Notes: generated by a model from the letters alone, not told the origin. 64,000 nt of DNA from DATJKD01 sp963834855 (GCA_963834855.1 CAWIDH010000006.1:1-64000), one strand, 5' to 3'; shown: positions 41,364 through 51,171, counted from the stretch's first letter. Program-made: numbers and translations.

Positions 41364-43862
41364 TCAATCGAGCGGCGCGGTGAACGGGTCGTTGAAATAC
41401 TGCGCGCCGATGTCGAGCCATTCCGAGACCAGCTTCAACTCGGCCGCCGTCAGGCGGGCATAATGCGTGCCGCCGGGTGCGAAAACCGAGAAGAAGTTCA
41501 CAGAGGCTGCGGCGCTGCCCGCGACCATCAGCGGCTCCGCCTGTCCGTCGTCGGTCGCGAGCAGCTCGCGGTACGCGCGGAAGTGCTCGGCTTCGGCCGC
41601 GGACGCACCGTCGCTGAGATCGAGCTGGGCCGCCGCGGCCGCGCCGGTGTGACAGGTCGTGCAGGTGTCGTCTGCGACCGCCGTGACCCGCGGCTTGCTC
41701 CACAGCGGATGGATGTGCTGCTCGTAATGGATCGTCGCGCGACAGCCGGCGCGCCAACCCGTCGTGCAGTCGGGGCTGGTCGGCGCCGGGGTCTGCAGGT
41801 CGGCGTAGCGGTACGCGAAGCTCGGGTCGGGTGCGCGGTTTGCGGCGACCGGGTCGGTCCACACGTCCTCGAACGCGACGTTGAGCGAGGGCTCGAGTGA
41901 GGCGCAGTCGGTCTGGCAGCTGATGCGCGCGCGCGTCCGCGCCATGGTCTCGCCGAAGTCGGCGAAGAACGCCGGGTTGGTGTTCGGGAAGGGCTGGCCG
42001 GTGGTGGTCGCGCCATCGTTGACCGCGTCGAACAGGTCCGCTCGCCCGTGCGAGAGTCCGCTGTCCGGGTCGTGGCAGCCGTTGCAGCGCAGCTCCTCGC
42101 CGGCGCGCACCTGCAGCCAGCTGTTGTGGCGCGGCCCGATGCGGCGGCCATTTGCATCGAGCACCGTGACGGCGAAGGGCACGTTGGCCGGCACCTTGGC
42201 GCGCACCGACCCGTCCGGCTCCACCATCACGTAGCCCAGGATCTCGCGCATGCCGAAGTTCGCGGTCACGCCGAACGCCGTGCCGGTGAAGTCGCGCAGG
42301 TCCTCGTCGGGCAGGCTGACGGCCTTCTCGATGCGCAGGAAGCGCGCCGGGCGCTGCGCTGCGGTCGTGACAGCCGGGTTCGCGAGCGCCGCGATGCCCG
42401 CGGGCGCGATGTCGCTGCCGTCGACGTCGTAGACGCTGCGGATGTCGAGGATGCCGACCCCCTCGGTGGCGAGCTCGGAGTCGAAGTCGAGACCTGCGAC
42501 GCGATCGGGCAGCACCGGCGGCGGCGTGAGCGTGTGCAGAGCCACGGCATCGGTGTAGACCCAGCCTTCCGTGGGTGCCACCACCGGGAGCTGCGTCTCA
42601 TCGCGCGGGTCGTACATCCAGATGCCGTAGAGCGGCGGCGCGGCCGGCAGTGTGCCCGCGGCGAGGAGTTCCTCGGTGCAGGGGATGATCCGGTCGTCGA
42701 CGTCCAGGAGACGACACTGGTTCCAGCTCACGAGCAGGCGGCCCGTGCCGTCCCGCACCGGGAACGCAGAGCTGTAGCGGCCGCCCGGCGAGGGGCCGGG
42801 GATGGTCATGACCTGGTTCGGGGTCGCCTGCTTCTGCGCCGGGCCCGCGAGCACGCCGCTGTTCGCCAGGTTCGGCTGCGTGTCCTCGACGTAGTTCGCC
42901 GTGTCGATCGCGAGCAGCTGGCCGCCGAAGTCCACTGCCGTGAACGGCTGCGCCCGCACCAGCAGCTCGCCGTTCGCCATCGGGCGTGGATCGAGGAAGT
43001 GTACTTCCGAGCCGTCGGTGCCCGTCATGTGGCTCTGCGCGCCGTACAGCAGCTCGAGGCCGCTGCCGTCGGGGCGCACGGCGTACAGGTGAATCTCGCT
43101 CTGCCGGCCGGCGTTGTCCCAGCGGCTGAACACGATCCGGCCGTCGTCGAGCACGGCGGGGTCGAGATCGTGGCTCTGGTTGAAGGAGATCTGGTGAATG
43201 TCGCTGCCGTCGGCATCCATCACGTGCAGCACGAAGGCCGGTTCCTGCCGGTCCTCGTCCTGCGCCGCGAACTGCGGCTTGCCCTCGTCGAGCAGGATCG
43301 CGCGCGACTGGCGCTGGCGCGTGGAGGTGAAGACGATGCGGCCGTCCGGGAGGTAGTGCGGCGCCACGTCGTGGCCTTCCTCGGCGATGATGTCCGAGGG
43401 AATGACCCGGCGCAGCGTGCGGGACGGCACGTCGTACTCCCAGATGTTCCAGGTGGGCTGGTCTTCCTCGTCCGCCCCCTCGATCAGCGGTTCGCGCATG
43501 GCGAAGACGACCTTCGTGCCGTCGAACGACGGCTCGACGTCGCGCACATCGCCGAGACCGCCGGTGATCTCGCCGGTGACGTTGATCTCGGCGGAGGAGG
43601 GCGAGGCGTTGTCGCGGACGTACAGGTCCCCGCCCTCGCGGAAATCGAGCAGCCGGCGCGCGTCGAGCTCTGTCTCCATCTCGGGCACCGGGTGCTTGAC
43701 GTAGGCGACGGGGAAGTCGAGCACGACCGGGTCGGGCCCCTGGCTGCCGCCCGGTGTGCCGCCGCCGTCGCCGCTCGTGCACGCTGCGAGGGCGAGCAGT
43801 GCCGAAGCGAGGGCGCCGCTGAACAGGAGCCGTCCTTCGCGATCGCGAGCGTGTGTGTACAT
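41364..43862 (-). CDS. HzsA-related lipoprotein c-type cytochrome with beta-propeller
   Basis: About 832 residues. I use the ATG at 43862, since the lipoprotein signal follows directly (lipobox LLALAAC); upstream ATGs at 43886 and 43916 are possible. The N-terminal half has PD40/TolB-type propeller blades (PSFDGTKVVFAMREP; PDGRIVFTSTRQR; DDGRIVFSRWDNAG). The C-terminal half has two heme-attachment sites, CNGCH and CTTCH. This resembles proteins named HzsA-related after hydrazine synthase subunit alpha, but no evidence of hydrazine chemistry is present. It is divergent from three further exported proteins with which it probably forms one functional group. Confidence 0.82.
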   Translation of the reverse strand: MYTHARDREGRLLFSGALASALLALAACTSGDGGGTPGGSQGPDPVVLDFPVAYVKHPVPEMETELDARRLLDFREGGDLYVRDNASPSSAEINVTGEITGGLGDVRDVEPSFDGTKVVFAMREPLIEGADEEDQPTWNIWEYDVPSRTLRRVIPSDIIAEEGHDVAPHYLPDGRIVFTSTRQRQSRAILLDEGKPQFAAQDEDRQEPAFVLHVMDADGSDIHQISFNQSHDLDPAVLDDGRIVFSRWDNAGRQSEIHLYAVRPDGSGLELLYGAQSHMTGTDGSEVHFLDPRPMANGELLVRAQPFTAVDFGGQLLAIDTANYVEDTQPNLANSGVLAGPAQKQATPNQVMTIPGPSPGGRYSSAFPVRDGTGRLLVSWNQCRLLDVDDRIIPCTEELLAAGTLPAAPPLYGIWMYDPRDETQLPVVAPTEGWVYTDAVALHTLTPPPVLPDRVAGLDFDSELATEGVGILDIRSVYDVDGSDIAPAGIAALANPAVTTAAQRPARFLRIEKAVSLPDEDLRDFTGTAFGVTANFGMREILGYVMVEPDGSVRAKVPANVPFAVTVLDANGRRIGPRHNSWLQVRAGEELRCNGCHDPDSGLSHGRADLFDAVNDGATTTGQPFPNTNPAFFADFGETMARTRARISCQTDCASLEPSLNVAFEDVWTDPVAANRAPDPSFAYRYADLQTPAPTSPDCTTGWRAGCRATIHYEQHIHPLWSKPRVTAVADDTCTTCHTGAAAAAQLDLSDGASAAEAEHFRAYRELLATDDGQAEPLMVAGSAAASVNFFSVFAPGGTHYARLTAAELKLVSEWLDIGAQYFNDPFTAPLD

Positions 43863-43958
43863 CCGACGTTCCTCGGCGATGTGCATGCGCGGCGCGCAGT
43901 GCGCCGCACAGTGCAATGTCCCTCATATGGGTTGCGTGGACTACGTGCGGAGGCGCGA

Positions 43959-44029
43959 TGTGTGAGACGGCTCTCACATCGCGCGCCGTGCTCGAATTGC
44001 GCGCTTTGTGTGAGGGGACTCTCAGATCG
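43959..44029. promoter_or_regulatory. Two matching dyad sites in the divergent promoter region
   Basis: The 317-base gap between the genes at 43862 (minus) and 44180 (plus) has no gene. It holds two 23-base sites starting at 43959 and 44007, identical at 19 positions, each a dyad: TGTGAGA..TCTCACA in the first and GTGAG..CTCTCA in the second. Dyad plus repetition in a shared promoter region suggests operators for one regulator. The half-sites recall CRP (TGTGA/TCACA) but are two bases too far apart. Confidence 0.5.
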
Positions 44030-44179
44030 GACGATGCCGCTTGGCGAAGCGCGCTCATCTCTACAGGCTGCGCCATCGAGGATCCAGTGGCCGGTCCATA
44101 TTGCGAGAAGGACGGCGCGGATCGGCAAGCGGCGGACGCGGAAGCGTGACCGCCCGGTTCTGTGACGGGAGATCGATCC

Positions 44180-45409
44180 ATGCTCATGGAGTGGCTCGTC
44201 GGACTCGGCCGCAATGCTGGCAGGCGTGCACGCGGCACGGCTGGCCGAGCGCCCGTGCGCCGCGCAATCCTCCTCGCCGCCGCCGCGGGCCTGCTCTGCG
44301 CGCCGGCGGCGTTCGCGGATTACCGCACGCAGGCGCGGCGCATCCACGATCGCCTCGCGGGCGTGCCGCCCACGAACGACGTGCTCAACACCATGACGAC
44401 GATGGTGCAGGCCGGCAACGCCGTGGGCGCGGCTGAAGAGGCGATGAAGCATCGCGCCTTCTACGACGTGACGCTCAAGAACTTCGCGACGCCGTGGACG
44501 AACCGCGACCAGACGGTATTCGCCCCGCTCAACGACTACGTCGCAACCGTGATCGGCATCGTCCGCGACGACGTGCCGTTCAACCAGGTGCTCTACGAGG
44601 ACATCCTGTATGTCGGCAACGCGCCGGGTCTGCCGGCGTACTCGCCCACCAACAACGACCACTACGCGGCACTCGAGCGTGGCTTCAATCTGAAGGACGT
44701 ATTGGGGCGCACTACGCAGTCCGCCATGAGCGGCCTCCCTGCGAACGCGACCGCCGGCGTCATGACCACGCGGGCCGCAGCACGTGCGTTCTTCATCGCC
44801 GGCACCAACCGCGCGATGTTCCGCTTCACGCTGATGAACCACCTGTGCCGCGACATGGAGCAGGTGATGGACACCACGCGGCCGCCGGATCGCATCCGCC
44901 AGGACGTCAGCCGCAGCCCCGGCGGCGACAGCCGCGTGTTCCTCAACAACTGCATCGGTTGCCACAGCGGCATGGATCCCATGGCGCAGGCCTTCGCGTA
45001 CTACGACTGGGAGGGCGAGGAGGACGAGGCGGCCGGACGCATCGTCTACACGCCGGGCGTCGTTGCCCTGAAGTACTTCAACAACGACGAGACCTTCCGC
45101 CCCGGCTTCGCGACGCCGGACGACCAGTGGGACAACTACTGGCGGCACGGCCAGAACAGCCTGCTGGGCTGGGATTCGACGCAGCCCGGCAGCGGGCAGG
45201 GCGCGAAGTCACTCGGCCGCGAGCTGGCCGGCAGCGACGCCTTCGCACGCTGCCAGGTCGAGAAGGTGTTCCGCAACGTCTGCTTCCGGCCACCCAGCGA
45301 CGATCAGGATCGCACGCAGGTGAACGCGATGACGGCTTCGTTCAAGGCGAATAGTTACCGGCTCAAGCGGGTGTTCGCCGAGGCCGCGGCCTACTGCAAG
45401 GGTGACTAG
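44180..45409 (+). CDS. Exported DUF1588-like cytochrome-type protein
   Basis: About 409 residues; the ATG at 44180 has GGGAG eight bases upstream. A long n-region and hydrophobic core (RRAILLAAAAGLLCAPAAFA) make a signal peptide. FATPWTNRDQTVFAPLNDYVA and LNNCIGCHSGMDPMAQAF resemble the DUF1592/DUF1588 group, where CxxCH binds heme and the MDP motif follows. One heme site only. Such proteins, best known from planctomycetes, are thought to take part in oxidation of unknown substrates at the cell surface. First of a plus-strand run of three exported proteins. Confidence 0.78.
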   Translation: MLMEWLVGLGRNAGRRARGTAGRAPVRRAILLAAAAGLLCAPAAFADYRTQARRIHDRLAGVPPTNDVLNTMTTMVQAGNAVGAAEEAMKHRAFYDVTLKNFATPWTNRDQTVFAPLNDYVATVIGIVRDDVPFNQVLYEDILYVGNAPGLPAYSPTNNDHYAALERGFNLKDVLGRTTQSAMSGLPANATAGVMTTRAAARAFFIAGTNRAMFRFTLMNHLCRDMEQVMDTTRPPDRIRQDVSRSPGGDSRVFLNNCIGCHSGMDPMAQAFAYYDWEGEEDEAAGRIVYTPGVVALKYFNNDETFRPGFATPDDQWDNYWRHGQNSLLGWDSTQPGSGQGAKSLGRELAGSDAFARCQVEKVFRNVCFRPPSDDQDRTQVNAMTASFKANSYRLKRVFAEAAAYCKGD

Positions 45410-45419
45410 GAGCCGAGCC

Positions 45420-47957
45420 ATGGATCGTGCCCGTACACCTGCGACCGCCCGGCGAAAATTGGCTCGGAGCCAATTTTCGAGAATGCCGGCTCCGAAACAG
45501 TTCCTGGTTTCGGTCTGGGCCGACATGCGACGGTCTGCGGCGCTGGGCTGTATGACCGTGCTGCTCGCCGCCTGCGGCGGCGGCGCCGACACCGTCCAGA
45601 ACCCGGCGGGGCCGGGCGGCGCGCCGGCGAGCTACACGGGTCCGGCGCCTGCGACCGCCGATGTCCAGGCGTTCAAGATCAACGTCTGGGACAACCTCAA
45701 GGCGACGAATCGCTGCGGCCAGTGCCACGTGGCGGGCAACCAGACGCCGCAGTTCGTCCGGCAGGACGACATCAACCTCGCCTACGAGGCGGCGAACACG
45801 GTAGTCACGCTGTCCTCGCCGAAGGATTCGCGCATGGTCGCCAAGGTCGCCGGCGGCCATAACTGCTGGCTCGCCAGCAACGACGCCTGCGCCGACATCC
45901 TCACGACCTGGATCTCGAACTGGGCGGGCTCCGTCGCCGGCGGTGGCGGGGTCGTGCTCAAGGCGCCGCCGCTGCGCGACCCCGGTGCGAGCAAGAGCTT
46001 CCCGGCAGGTTCGGAGGGTTCGGCGCTCTACGCGAGCACGGTTTACCCGATCGTCGAGGAGTACTGCCAGCGCTGCCATGCGCCCGCCGCGGCCAATGCA
46101 CAGTCCCCGTACTTCGCGTCGGCGGACGTGGACGAGGCCTACGACGCGGCGAAGACCAAGATGAACCTCGACCAGCCGGCGCTCTCGCGGCTCGTCGTGC
46201 GCCTGCGCACCGAGTTCCACAACTGCTGGAGCGACTGCGCGGCCAATGCGAACACGATGGAGGCGGCGATCACCGCGTTCGCCAACCAGGTCCCGATTAC
46301 GCAGGTCGATCCCTCGCTCGTGCTCTCGAAGGCGCTCAGCCTGTACGAGGGCACGGTCGCGAGCGGCGGCAACCGCTACAACGGCAACATCATCGGCATG
46401 TGGGAGTTCAAGACCGGTTCGGGCACCGTTGCCTACGACACGAGCGGTGTGGAGCCGGCGCTCGACCTGACGCTGTCGGGCGACGTCACCTGGGTCGGCG
46501 GCTGGGGCATCAACGTGCGCAGCGGCAAAGCGCAAGGCTCCACCACGACGAGCAAGAAGCTGCACGACATGATGAAGGCCACGGGCGAGTACACGGTCGA
46601 GGCATGGGTCGCGCCGGGCAACGTCGCGCAGGAGGAGTCGCGGATCGTCTCGTATTCGGGCGGCACCATGACGCGCAACTTCATGCTGGGCCAGACTCTC
46701 TACAGCTACGACTTCCACAACCGCTCGACCACGGCCGACCAGAACGGCGACCCGAAGCTGACGACGTCCGCCGACGACGAGGACCTGCAGGCCACGCTGC
46801 AGCACGTGGTCGCGACCTACGACCCGGTGAACGGCCGGCGCATCTACGTCAACGGCGAGTTCACCGGCGACGTGGACCCGGTCGCGGGCGGCACGCTCGG
46901 CGACTGGGACGACACCTTCGCCTTCGTGCTCGGCAACGAGGTCTCGGGCGACCGCCAGTTCCAGGGCGTATTCCGGTTCGTCGCGATCTACAACCGTGCG
47001 ATCACGCCGGCGCAGATCACGCAGAACTTCAACGCCGGCGTCGGTGAGAAGTTCTACCTGCTGTTCTCGGTGAGTCACCTCGTGGCGATGCCGCAGGCCT
47101 ACGTGATGTTCGAGGTGAGCCAGATCGACAGCTACGGGTATCTCTTCGACAAGCCCACGTTCATCAGCCTCGACGCCAGCGCCACGCCGGGCAGCATCCC
47201 GGTCGCCGGCATCCGCATCGGCCGCAACGGCGCGGAGGACTCGGTCGGCCAGGCATATAGGACACTGAACACGGTCGTGAACGACTCCAACTACGGGCCG
47301 GGCGGGCAGCGACTGTCCAGCATCGGTACCGTCATCGCGCTCGAAAAGGGTCCGGAGGCCGACGAGTTCTTCCTGACGTTCGACGTGCTCGGCAGCCGCA
47401 CCAACGTGCGGACGGATCCCGCGCCGCTGCTGCCGGAGCCTCCGCCGAACGTTCCGCGACCGGCGGACATCGGTCTGCGCGTGTTCGACGAGATCAACGC
47501 GACCATGTCCGAGCTGACCGGCGTCAGCACGCAGGTCGTCTCGGTCGACCAGACCTTCCAGACGGTCAAGCAGAGCTTGCCGACGGTCGAAACGATCGAA
47601 ACCTTCGTCTCGGCGCATCCCGTGGCGATCGCCCAGCTCGCCATCCAGTACTGCGACGCGCTGGTTGGCAACCAGGGCACGATCCCGCGCACCACGTACT
47701 TCCCGGGATTCAACTTCTCGGCGCCGTCCACGACTGCGTTCGAGAGCGGAGGTGACGGGGCGGTCGTCGAAGCGCTGCTCGGCCGCATGGTCGACCCGCT
47801 GCTGCTGACGGATCCGGTCGAGGGCGCGATACGTTCCGAGCTCCACATGCTGATTGACCAGCTCAAGATTGGCGGCACCGACGTCGCGCGCACTGAAACG
47901 GTCGTCAAGGCCACCTGCGCCGCGCTGCTCGGCAGCGCCGTCACCCTGGTGCAGTGA
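45420..47957 (+). CDS. LamG-domain lipoprotein with two heme sites
   Basis: About 845 residues. Two candidate starts: ATG at 45420 with AGGAG eight bases upstream, and ATG at 45525, which lies right before the lipoprotein signal (lipobox VLLAAC) but has no good ribosome site. I annotate the first; a REP palindrome (45454-45478) then falls inside the coding sequence. CGQCH and CQRCH are heme sites. A LamG/ConA-like domain follows (MWEFKTGSGTVAYDTSG; YTVEAWVAPGN; HVVATYDPVNGRRIYVNGEF), a fold that binds sugars. The C-terminal third is unrecognised. Surface-located, probably a carbohydrate- or mineral-contacting cytochrome, by inference. Confidence 0.82.
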   Translation: MDRARTPATARRKLARSQFSRMPAPKQFLVSVWADMRRSAALGCMTVLLAACGGGADTVQNPAGPGGAPASYTGPAPATADVQAFKINVWDNLKATNRCGQCHVAGNQTPQFVRQDDINLAYEAANTVVTLSSPKDSRMVAKVAGGHNCWLASNDACADILTTWISNWAGSVAGGGGVVLKAPPLRDPGASKSFPAGSEGSALYASTVYPIVEEYCQRCHAPAAANAQSPYFASADVDEAYDAAKTKMNLDQPALSRLVVRLRTEFHNCWSDCAANANTMEAAITAFANQVPITQVDPSLVLSKALSLYEGTVASGGNRYNGNIIGMWEFKTGSGTVAYDTSGVEPALDLTLSGDVTWVGGWGINVRSGKAQGSTTTSKKLHDMMKATGEYTVEAWVAPGNVAQEESRIVSYSGGTMTRNFMLGQTLYSYDFHNRSTTADQNGDPKLTTSADDEDLQATLQHVVATYDPVNGRRIYVNGEFTGDVDPVAGGTLGDWDDTFAFVLGNEVSGDRQFQGVFRFVAIYNRAITPAQITQNFNAGVGEKFYLLFSVSHLVAMPQAYVMFEVSQIDSYGYLFDKPTFISLDASATPGSIPVAGIRIGRNGAEDSVGQAYRTLNTVVNDSNYGPGGQRLSSIGTVIALEKGPEADEFFLTFDVLGSRTNVRTDPAPLLPEPPPNVPRPADIGLRVFDEINATMSELTGVSTQVVSVDQTFQTVKQSLPTVETIETFVSAHPVAIAQLAIQYCDALVGNQGTIPRTTYFPGFNFSAPSTTAFESGGDGAVVEALLGRMVDPLLLTDPVEGAIRSELHMLIDQLKIGGTDVARTETVVKATCAALLGSAVTLVQ
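45454..45478. repeat. Perfect REP palindrome near the 5' end of a gene
   Basis: A perfect 25-base palindrome with 12-base arms (GAAAATTGGCTC and its complement) around a single G. It is the same family as the RAYT-linked elements but with AATTGGCTC in place of AATTCGGCTC. Unlike the others it lies after a plausible start codon (45420) and in frame with it. Confidence 0.85.
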
Positions 47958-47991
47958 GCGGGCCGCAGAAGATCGCCTGGAGAAACGAGCC

Positions 47992-49582
47992 ATGATCATC
48001 CGCAGGGCACCTCCTCGACAGCTACGCCTCGGCGAGCCGATCCGGCACGCCGATGCGCACAAGCGGCCGGTCACCCGCCGCGACTTCATCTCGCAGGGTT
48101 TCCTGGCAGGCAGTGCGACGGTGATGGCCCCGGCGATATTCAGCGTGTTCGGGAATCCGCGCGCGGCGATGGCGGCCCTTCCGCCTGCGCTCCGGGCGGA
48201 GTGCGGTCTCGATGGCAGCAGCGCGGCCAAGGTTCCCTTCATCTGCATCGACCTGGCCGGCGGCGCCAACATGGTGGGCTCGAACGTCCTGATCGGCGGC
48301 CCGGGCGGCCAGCTCGACTTCCTGACCACGGCCGGCTACGGGAAGATGGGCCTCCCCGGCGACATGGTGCCGTCGTTGATCAATCCCGTGACGAACACGA
48401 GTTTCACGGACACGACGCTCGGTCTCGCGTTTCATTCCGACAGCGCCTTCCTGCGCGGGATCATGGGCAGCATCTCGCCGGCCACGGCGGCCAGCATCAA
48501 CGGCGCGGTGATCGCGGCGCGTTCCGAGAACGACACCGGCAACAACCCGCACAACCCGATGTACGGGATCTACAAGGCGGGCGCGACCGGCGAGCTCGCG
48601 ACACTGATCGGCTCGCGCGCGTCCGACTCGGGCGGCAACTCGATGGCCCCTGCGGCGATGATCGACCTGTCTGTGCGTCCGACGAAGGTGGATCGCGCCA
48701 GCGACGTGACGGGCCTCGTTGACACAGGACAGCTCGGCAGCCTGTTGCCCAATCCTGCCGACACTGACCTGGTTCTCGAGAGCATTCAACGCATCAGCGA
48801 TCAGAAGATTCAGCGAGTTCAGCCAGCGCATGGCATAACGAGCCAGGAACTCAACCACCTGGTGAACTGCAGCTACGCGAAGGCCGCCGACGTCGTTCAC
48901 AACTTCAGCGATCCTGGAAGCCTCGATCCGGGCCAGGACGAGCTCATCGTCGGACCGACCGGGATCTTCACACAGGCGGAGTACGCCGCCGACGATGAGT
49001 TCCGAAAGACCGCTGCCGTGATGAAGATGGTGATCTCCGGCTACGCCGGGGCCGGCACGATCACGATGGGCGGTTACGACTATCACGGCCAGGGCCGCGC
49101 CACGGGCGAAGTGCGCGACTTCCGCGCCGGACGCTGCATGGGCGCCTGCCTCGAGTACGCGGCCCGGCGTGGCGTGCCGCTGATGTTGTATGTGTTCTCC
49201 GACGGCTCGTTGTCGGCGAGCGGCCAGGTCGACAGTACCGTCGATGGTCGCGGCAAGTTCATGTGGACCAGCGACAATCAATCGACCGCGGCCTCGTTCT
49301 TCCTCGTGTACAACCCGTTGGGCCGGGCCGCTGCTGCTCGACACCGGCACGGGCACGGCGCGCCACCAGCAGATCGGCTACTTCCGGCCCGACGCCTCGG
49401 TCGAGACCGCATCGAGCCCCGCGGCGAACAACGTCAACCTGCTTGCGGCAACCGTCGTGCTCAACTACCTGGCGCTGCATGGCGAGCAGGGTCGGCTCGT
49501 CGAAGTACTGGGCGCGAACCACGGCCTGGGATCGTCGGCCGCGCAGCTGGACAGCCTCATCGCCTTCCAGCGCATCCGCTAA
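47992..49582 (+). CDS. Tat-exported DUF1501-like protein (one frameshift)
   Basis: About 530 residues, ATG at 47992 with TGGAGA upstream. The twin-arginine signal RRDFISQGFLAGSATVMAP shows export of a folded protein. ICIDLAGGANMVGSNVLIG recalls the N-terminal strand of DUF1501/alkaline-phosphatase-like proteins, which travel with DUF1592/1588 proteins, consistent with the neighbours. Near 49320 the frame shifts: LVYNPLG is followed in another frame by PLLLDTGTGTARHQQIGYF and LAATVVLNYLALHG to a stop at 49582. No catalytic residues can be assigned. It probably works with the two upstream cytochrome-like proteins. Confidence 0.8.
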
Positions 49583-49699
49583 GGCTTCGCGTCGGCGCCG
49601 CGGTGACTTGTGGGTAACGCGCTGCGGCGGTCGCCCGGCGCGCGCACAGGGGTCGAGTGCACAGCGCCTCGTGATAACGTGAGCGGTGGGGACCGCCAC

Positions 49700-51070
49700 G
49701 TGAACGATCGCTCGGAGTTCATCTCGCTATTGCACTGCCCAGCTTGTGCGACGGGTGCGCTCTCGCGCACGGGCGAGGGCTGGCAATGCGGAGCGTGCGC
49801 CGCGCGCTTCCCCGACTTCGACGGCGTTCCCTGGCTCTTCACGGCGCCGGACGAGGCGCTCGCTGAATGGCGCCAGCGGCTGCAGGCGCTGCTTGCGGAT
49901 CTCTCGCGCGAGGCGGCGGGCCTGCGCGCGGCGCTCGAGAGGCCCGCGCTCGCGGTGCCCGCGCGTAATCGGCTCAAGCTGCAGGCGGCGGCGCTGGAAG
50001 ATCACGGGCGCCGTCTCGCGGCGTTGCTCGCGCCGATCGGGGCAGGGCAGGGGAACGCCACGCCCGAGATGCACCGCGCGCTCGGCACGCGCATCCCTGG
50101 TGCCCAGGGGCTCGCTTCGTACTACGTCAACCTGCACCGCGACTGGGTGTGGGGCGCGGAGGAGAATACCGCCGCGCTCGCCGCTGTCGTCGAGGCGCTG
50201 GGAGCGCCTTCGCCCCGCAGGATCCTCGTGCTCGGCGCGGGCGGGGGGCGGCTCGCGTACGACCTCGCGCAGACGCTGCGTCCCGATCTCGTCGTCGCCC
50301 TCGACATCAACCCGCTCAACGCCTTCGTCGCGCGACGCATGTTCGCCGGCGAGCGCGTGCAGCTCTACGAGTTTCCGATCGCGCCGCGCGACGCCGAATC
50401 GCACGCGATCCTGCGCACGCTCGCAGCGGACGGGCCGCTCGAGGCCCGGGTCGAATTCGTGCTGGCCGACGCGTCGCGCGCGCCGTTCGCACCCGAAAGC
50501 TTCGACGTGGTCATCACCCCGTGGCTGATCGACATCATCGACGAGGACCTCGCTGCCTTCGCTCCCCGGGTCAACGCGCTGCTCGAGCCCGGCGGCCGCT
50601 GGGTGAACACCGGTTCGCTCGCCTTCGCGCAATCCGATCCGGCACTGCGCTACACGCTCGAGGAAGTTCTCGGCCTCGTAGCCGCGGCCGGGTTCGCGCG
50701 GCCCCAGGCGGATGAGCGACGCATTCCCTACATGTGCTCGCCGGCGAGCCGTCACGGCCGCATCGAGTCCGTGGTGACCTTTCGCGCGGTGAAGGAGCGT
50801 GCGGTGGATGCGCCACCGCGTGTCTCGATGCCCGCCTGGCTCGTCGATCCGCGCGCGCCTGTTCCCGCGCTTCCGGAGTTCCAGAACGCAGCGCTCACGA
50901 TGCGGATCTACGGATTCCTCGCGTCCCTGATCGACGGTCGACGGTCGCTCGCGGACATGGCGCAGGTGCTCGTGAGCGAGAGGCTGATGACCTCGGACGA
51001 CGCGTTGCCCGCCGTGCGCGGTTTCGTGCAGCGCCTGTGGGAGGAATCGAGGCTGCGGACCCGGTTCTGA
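49700..51070 (+). CDS. SAM-dependent methyltransferase with N-terminal zinc ribbon
   Basis: 456 residues, GTG at 49700. Cysteines 13, 16, 30 and 33 (HCPACATG; WQCGACAARF) make a Trm112-like zinc ribbon. The SAM site is RRILVLGAGGGRLAYDLAQ, then VVALDINPLNAF and VDVVITPWL-like DVVITPWLIDII. The HRDWVWG segment before the SAM motif recalls carnosine N-methyltransferase-like (N2227) proteins. A C-terminal helical part (IYGFLASLIDGRRSLADMAQ) may be a separate PqqD-like domain. Cytosolic, substrate unknown. Stop lies about 55 bases before a strong -35 box for the next operon. Confidence 0.82.
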   Translation: MNDRSEFISLLHCPACATGALSRTGEGWQCGACAARFPDFDGVPWLFTAPDEALAEWRQRLQALLADLSREAAGLRAALERPALAVPARNRLKLQAAALEDHGRRLAALLAPIGAGQGNATPEMHRALGTRIPGAQGLASYYVNLHRDWVWGAEENTAALAAVVEALGAPSPRRILVLGAGGGRLAYDLAQTLRPDLVVALDINPLNAFVARRMFAGERVQLYEFPIAPRDAESHAILRTLAADGPLEARVEFVLADASRAPFAPESFDVVITPWLIDIIDEDLAAFAPRVNALLEPGGRWVNTGSLAFAQSDPALRYTLEEVLGLVAAAGFARPQADERRIPYMCSPASRHGRIESVVTFRAVKERAVDAPPRVSMPAWLVDPRAPVPALPEFQNAALTMRIYGFLASLIDGRRSLADMAQVLVSERLMTSDDALPAVRGFVQRLWEESRLRTRF

Positions 51071-51125
51071 GCGCGCGTCCATCTGTGACGCAGGTCCGCC
51101 TGAGAGATCCGTAACGTCCCGTTCG

Positions 51126-51155
51126 TTGACAGCACAACGCCGCGCGGACGACGAT
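51126..51155 (+). promoter_or_regulatory. Promoter candidate for the riboswitch-led operon
   Basis: A perfect TTGACA at 51126-51131 and, 18 bases later, GACGAT (three of six matches to TATAAT). Transcription would begin about ten bases before the riboswitch aptamer, at the right distance. Confidence 0.45.
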
Positions 51156-51171
51156 TCGATCTGACTGAAAA

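Noticed and set aside
43961..43978. CRP binding site
   Set aside because: TGTGA and TCACA are eight, not six, bases apart, and the second copy deviates further.
42048..44165. 705-codon plus-strand frame
   Set aside because: Antisense to the HzsA-related gene; no motif, and the opposite strand has heme sites and a signal peptide.
45363..48329. 988-codon minus-strand frame
   Set aside because: Shadow of the LamG and Tat genes; rich in Arg/Asp/His without structure.
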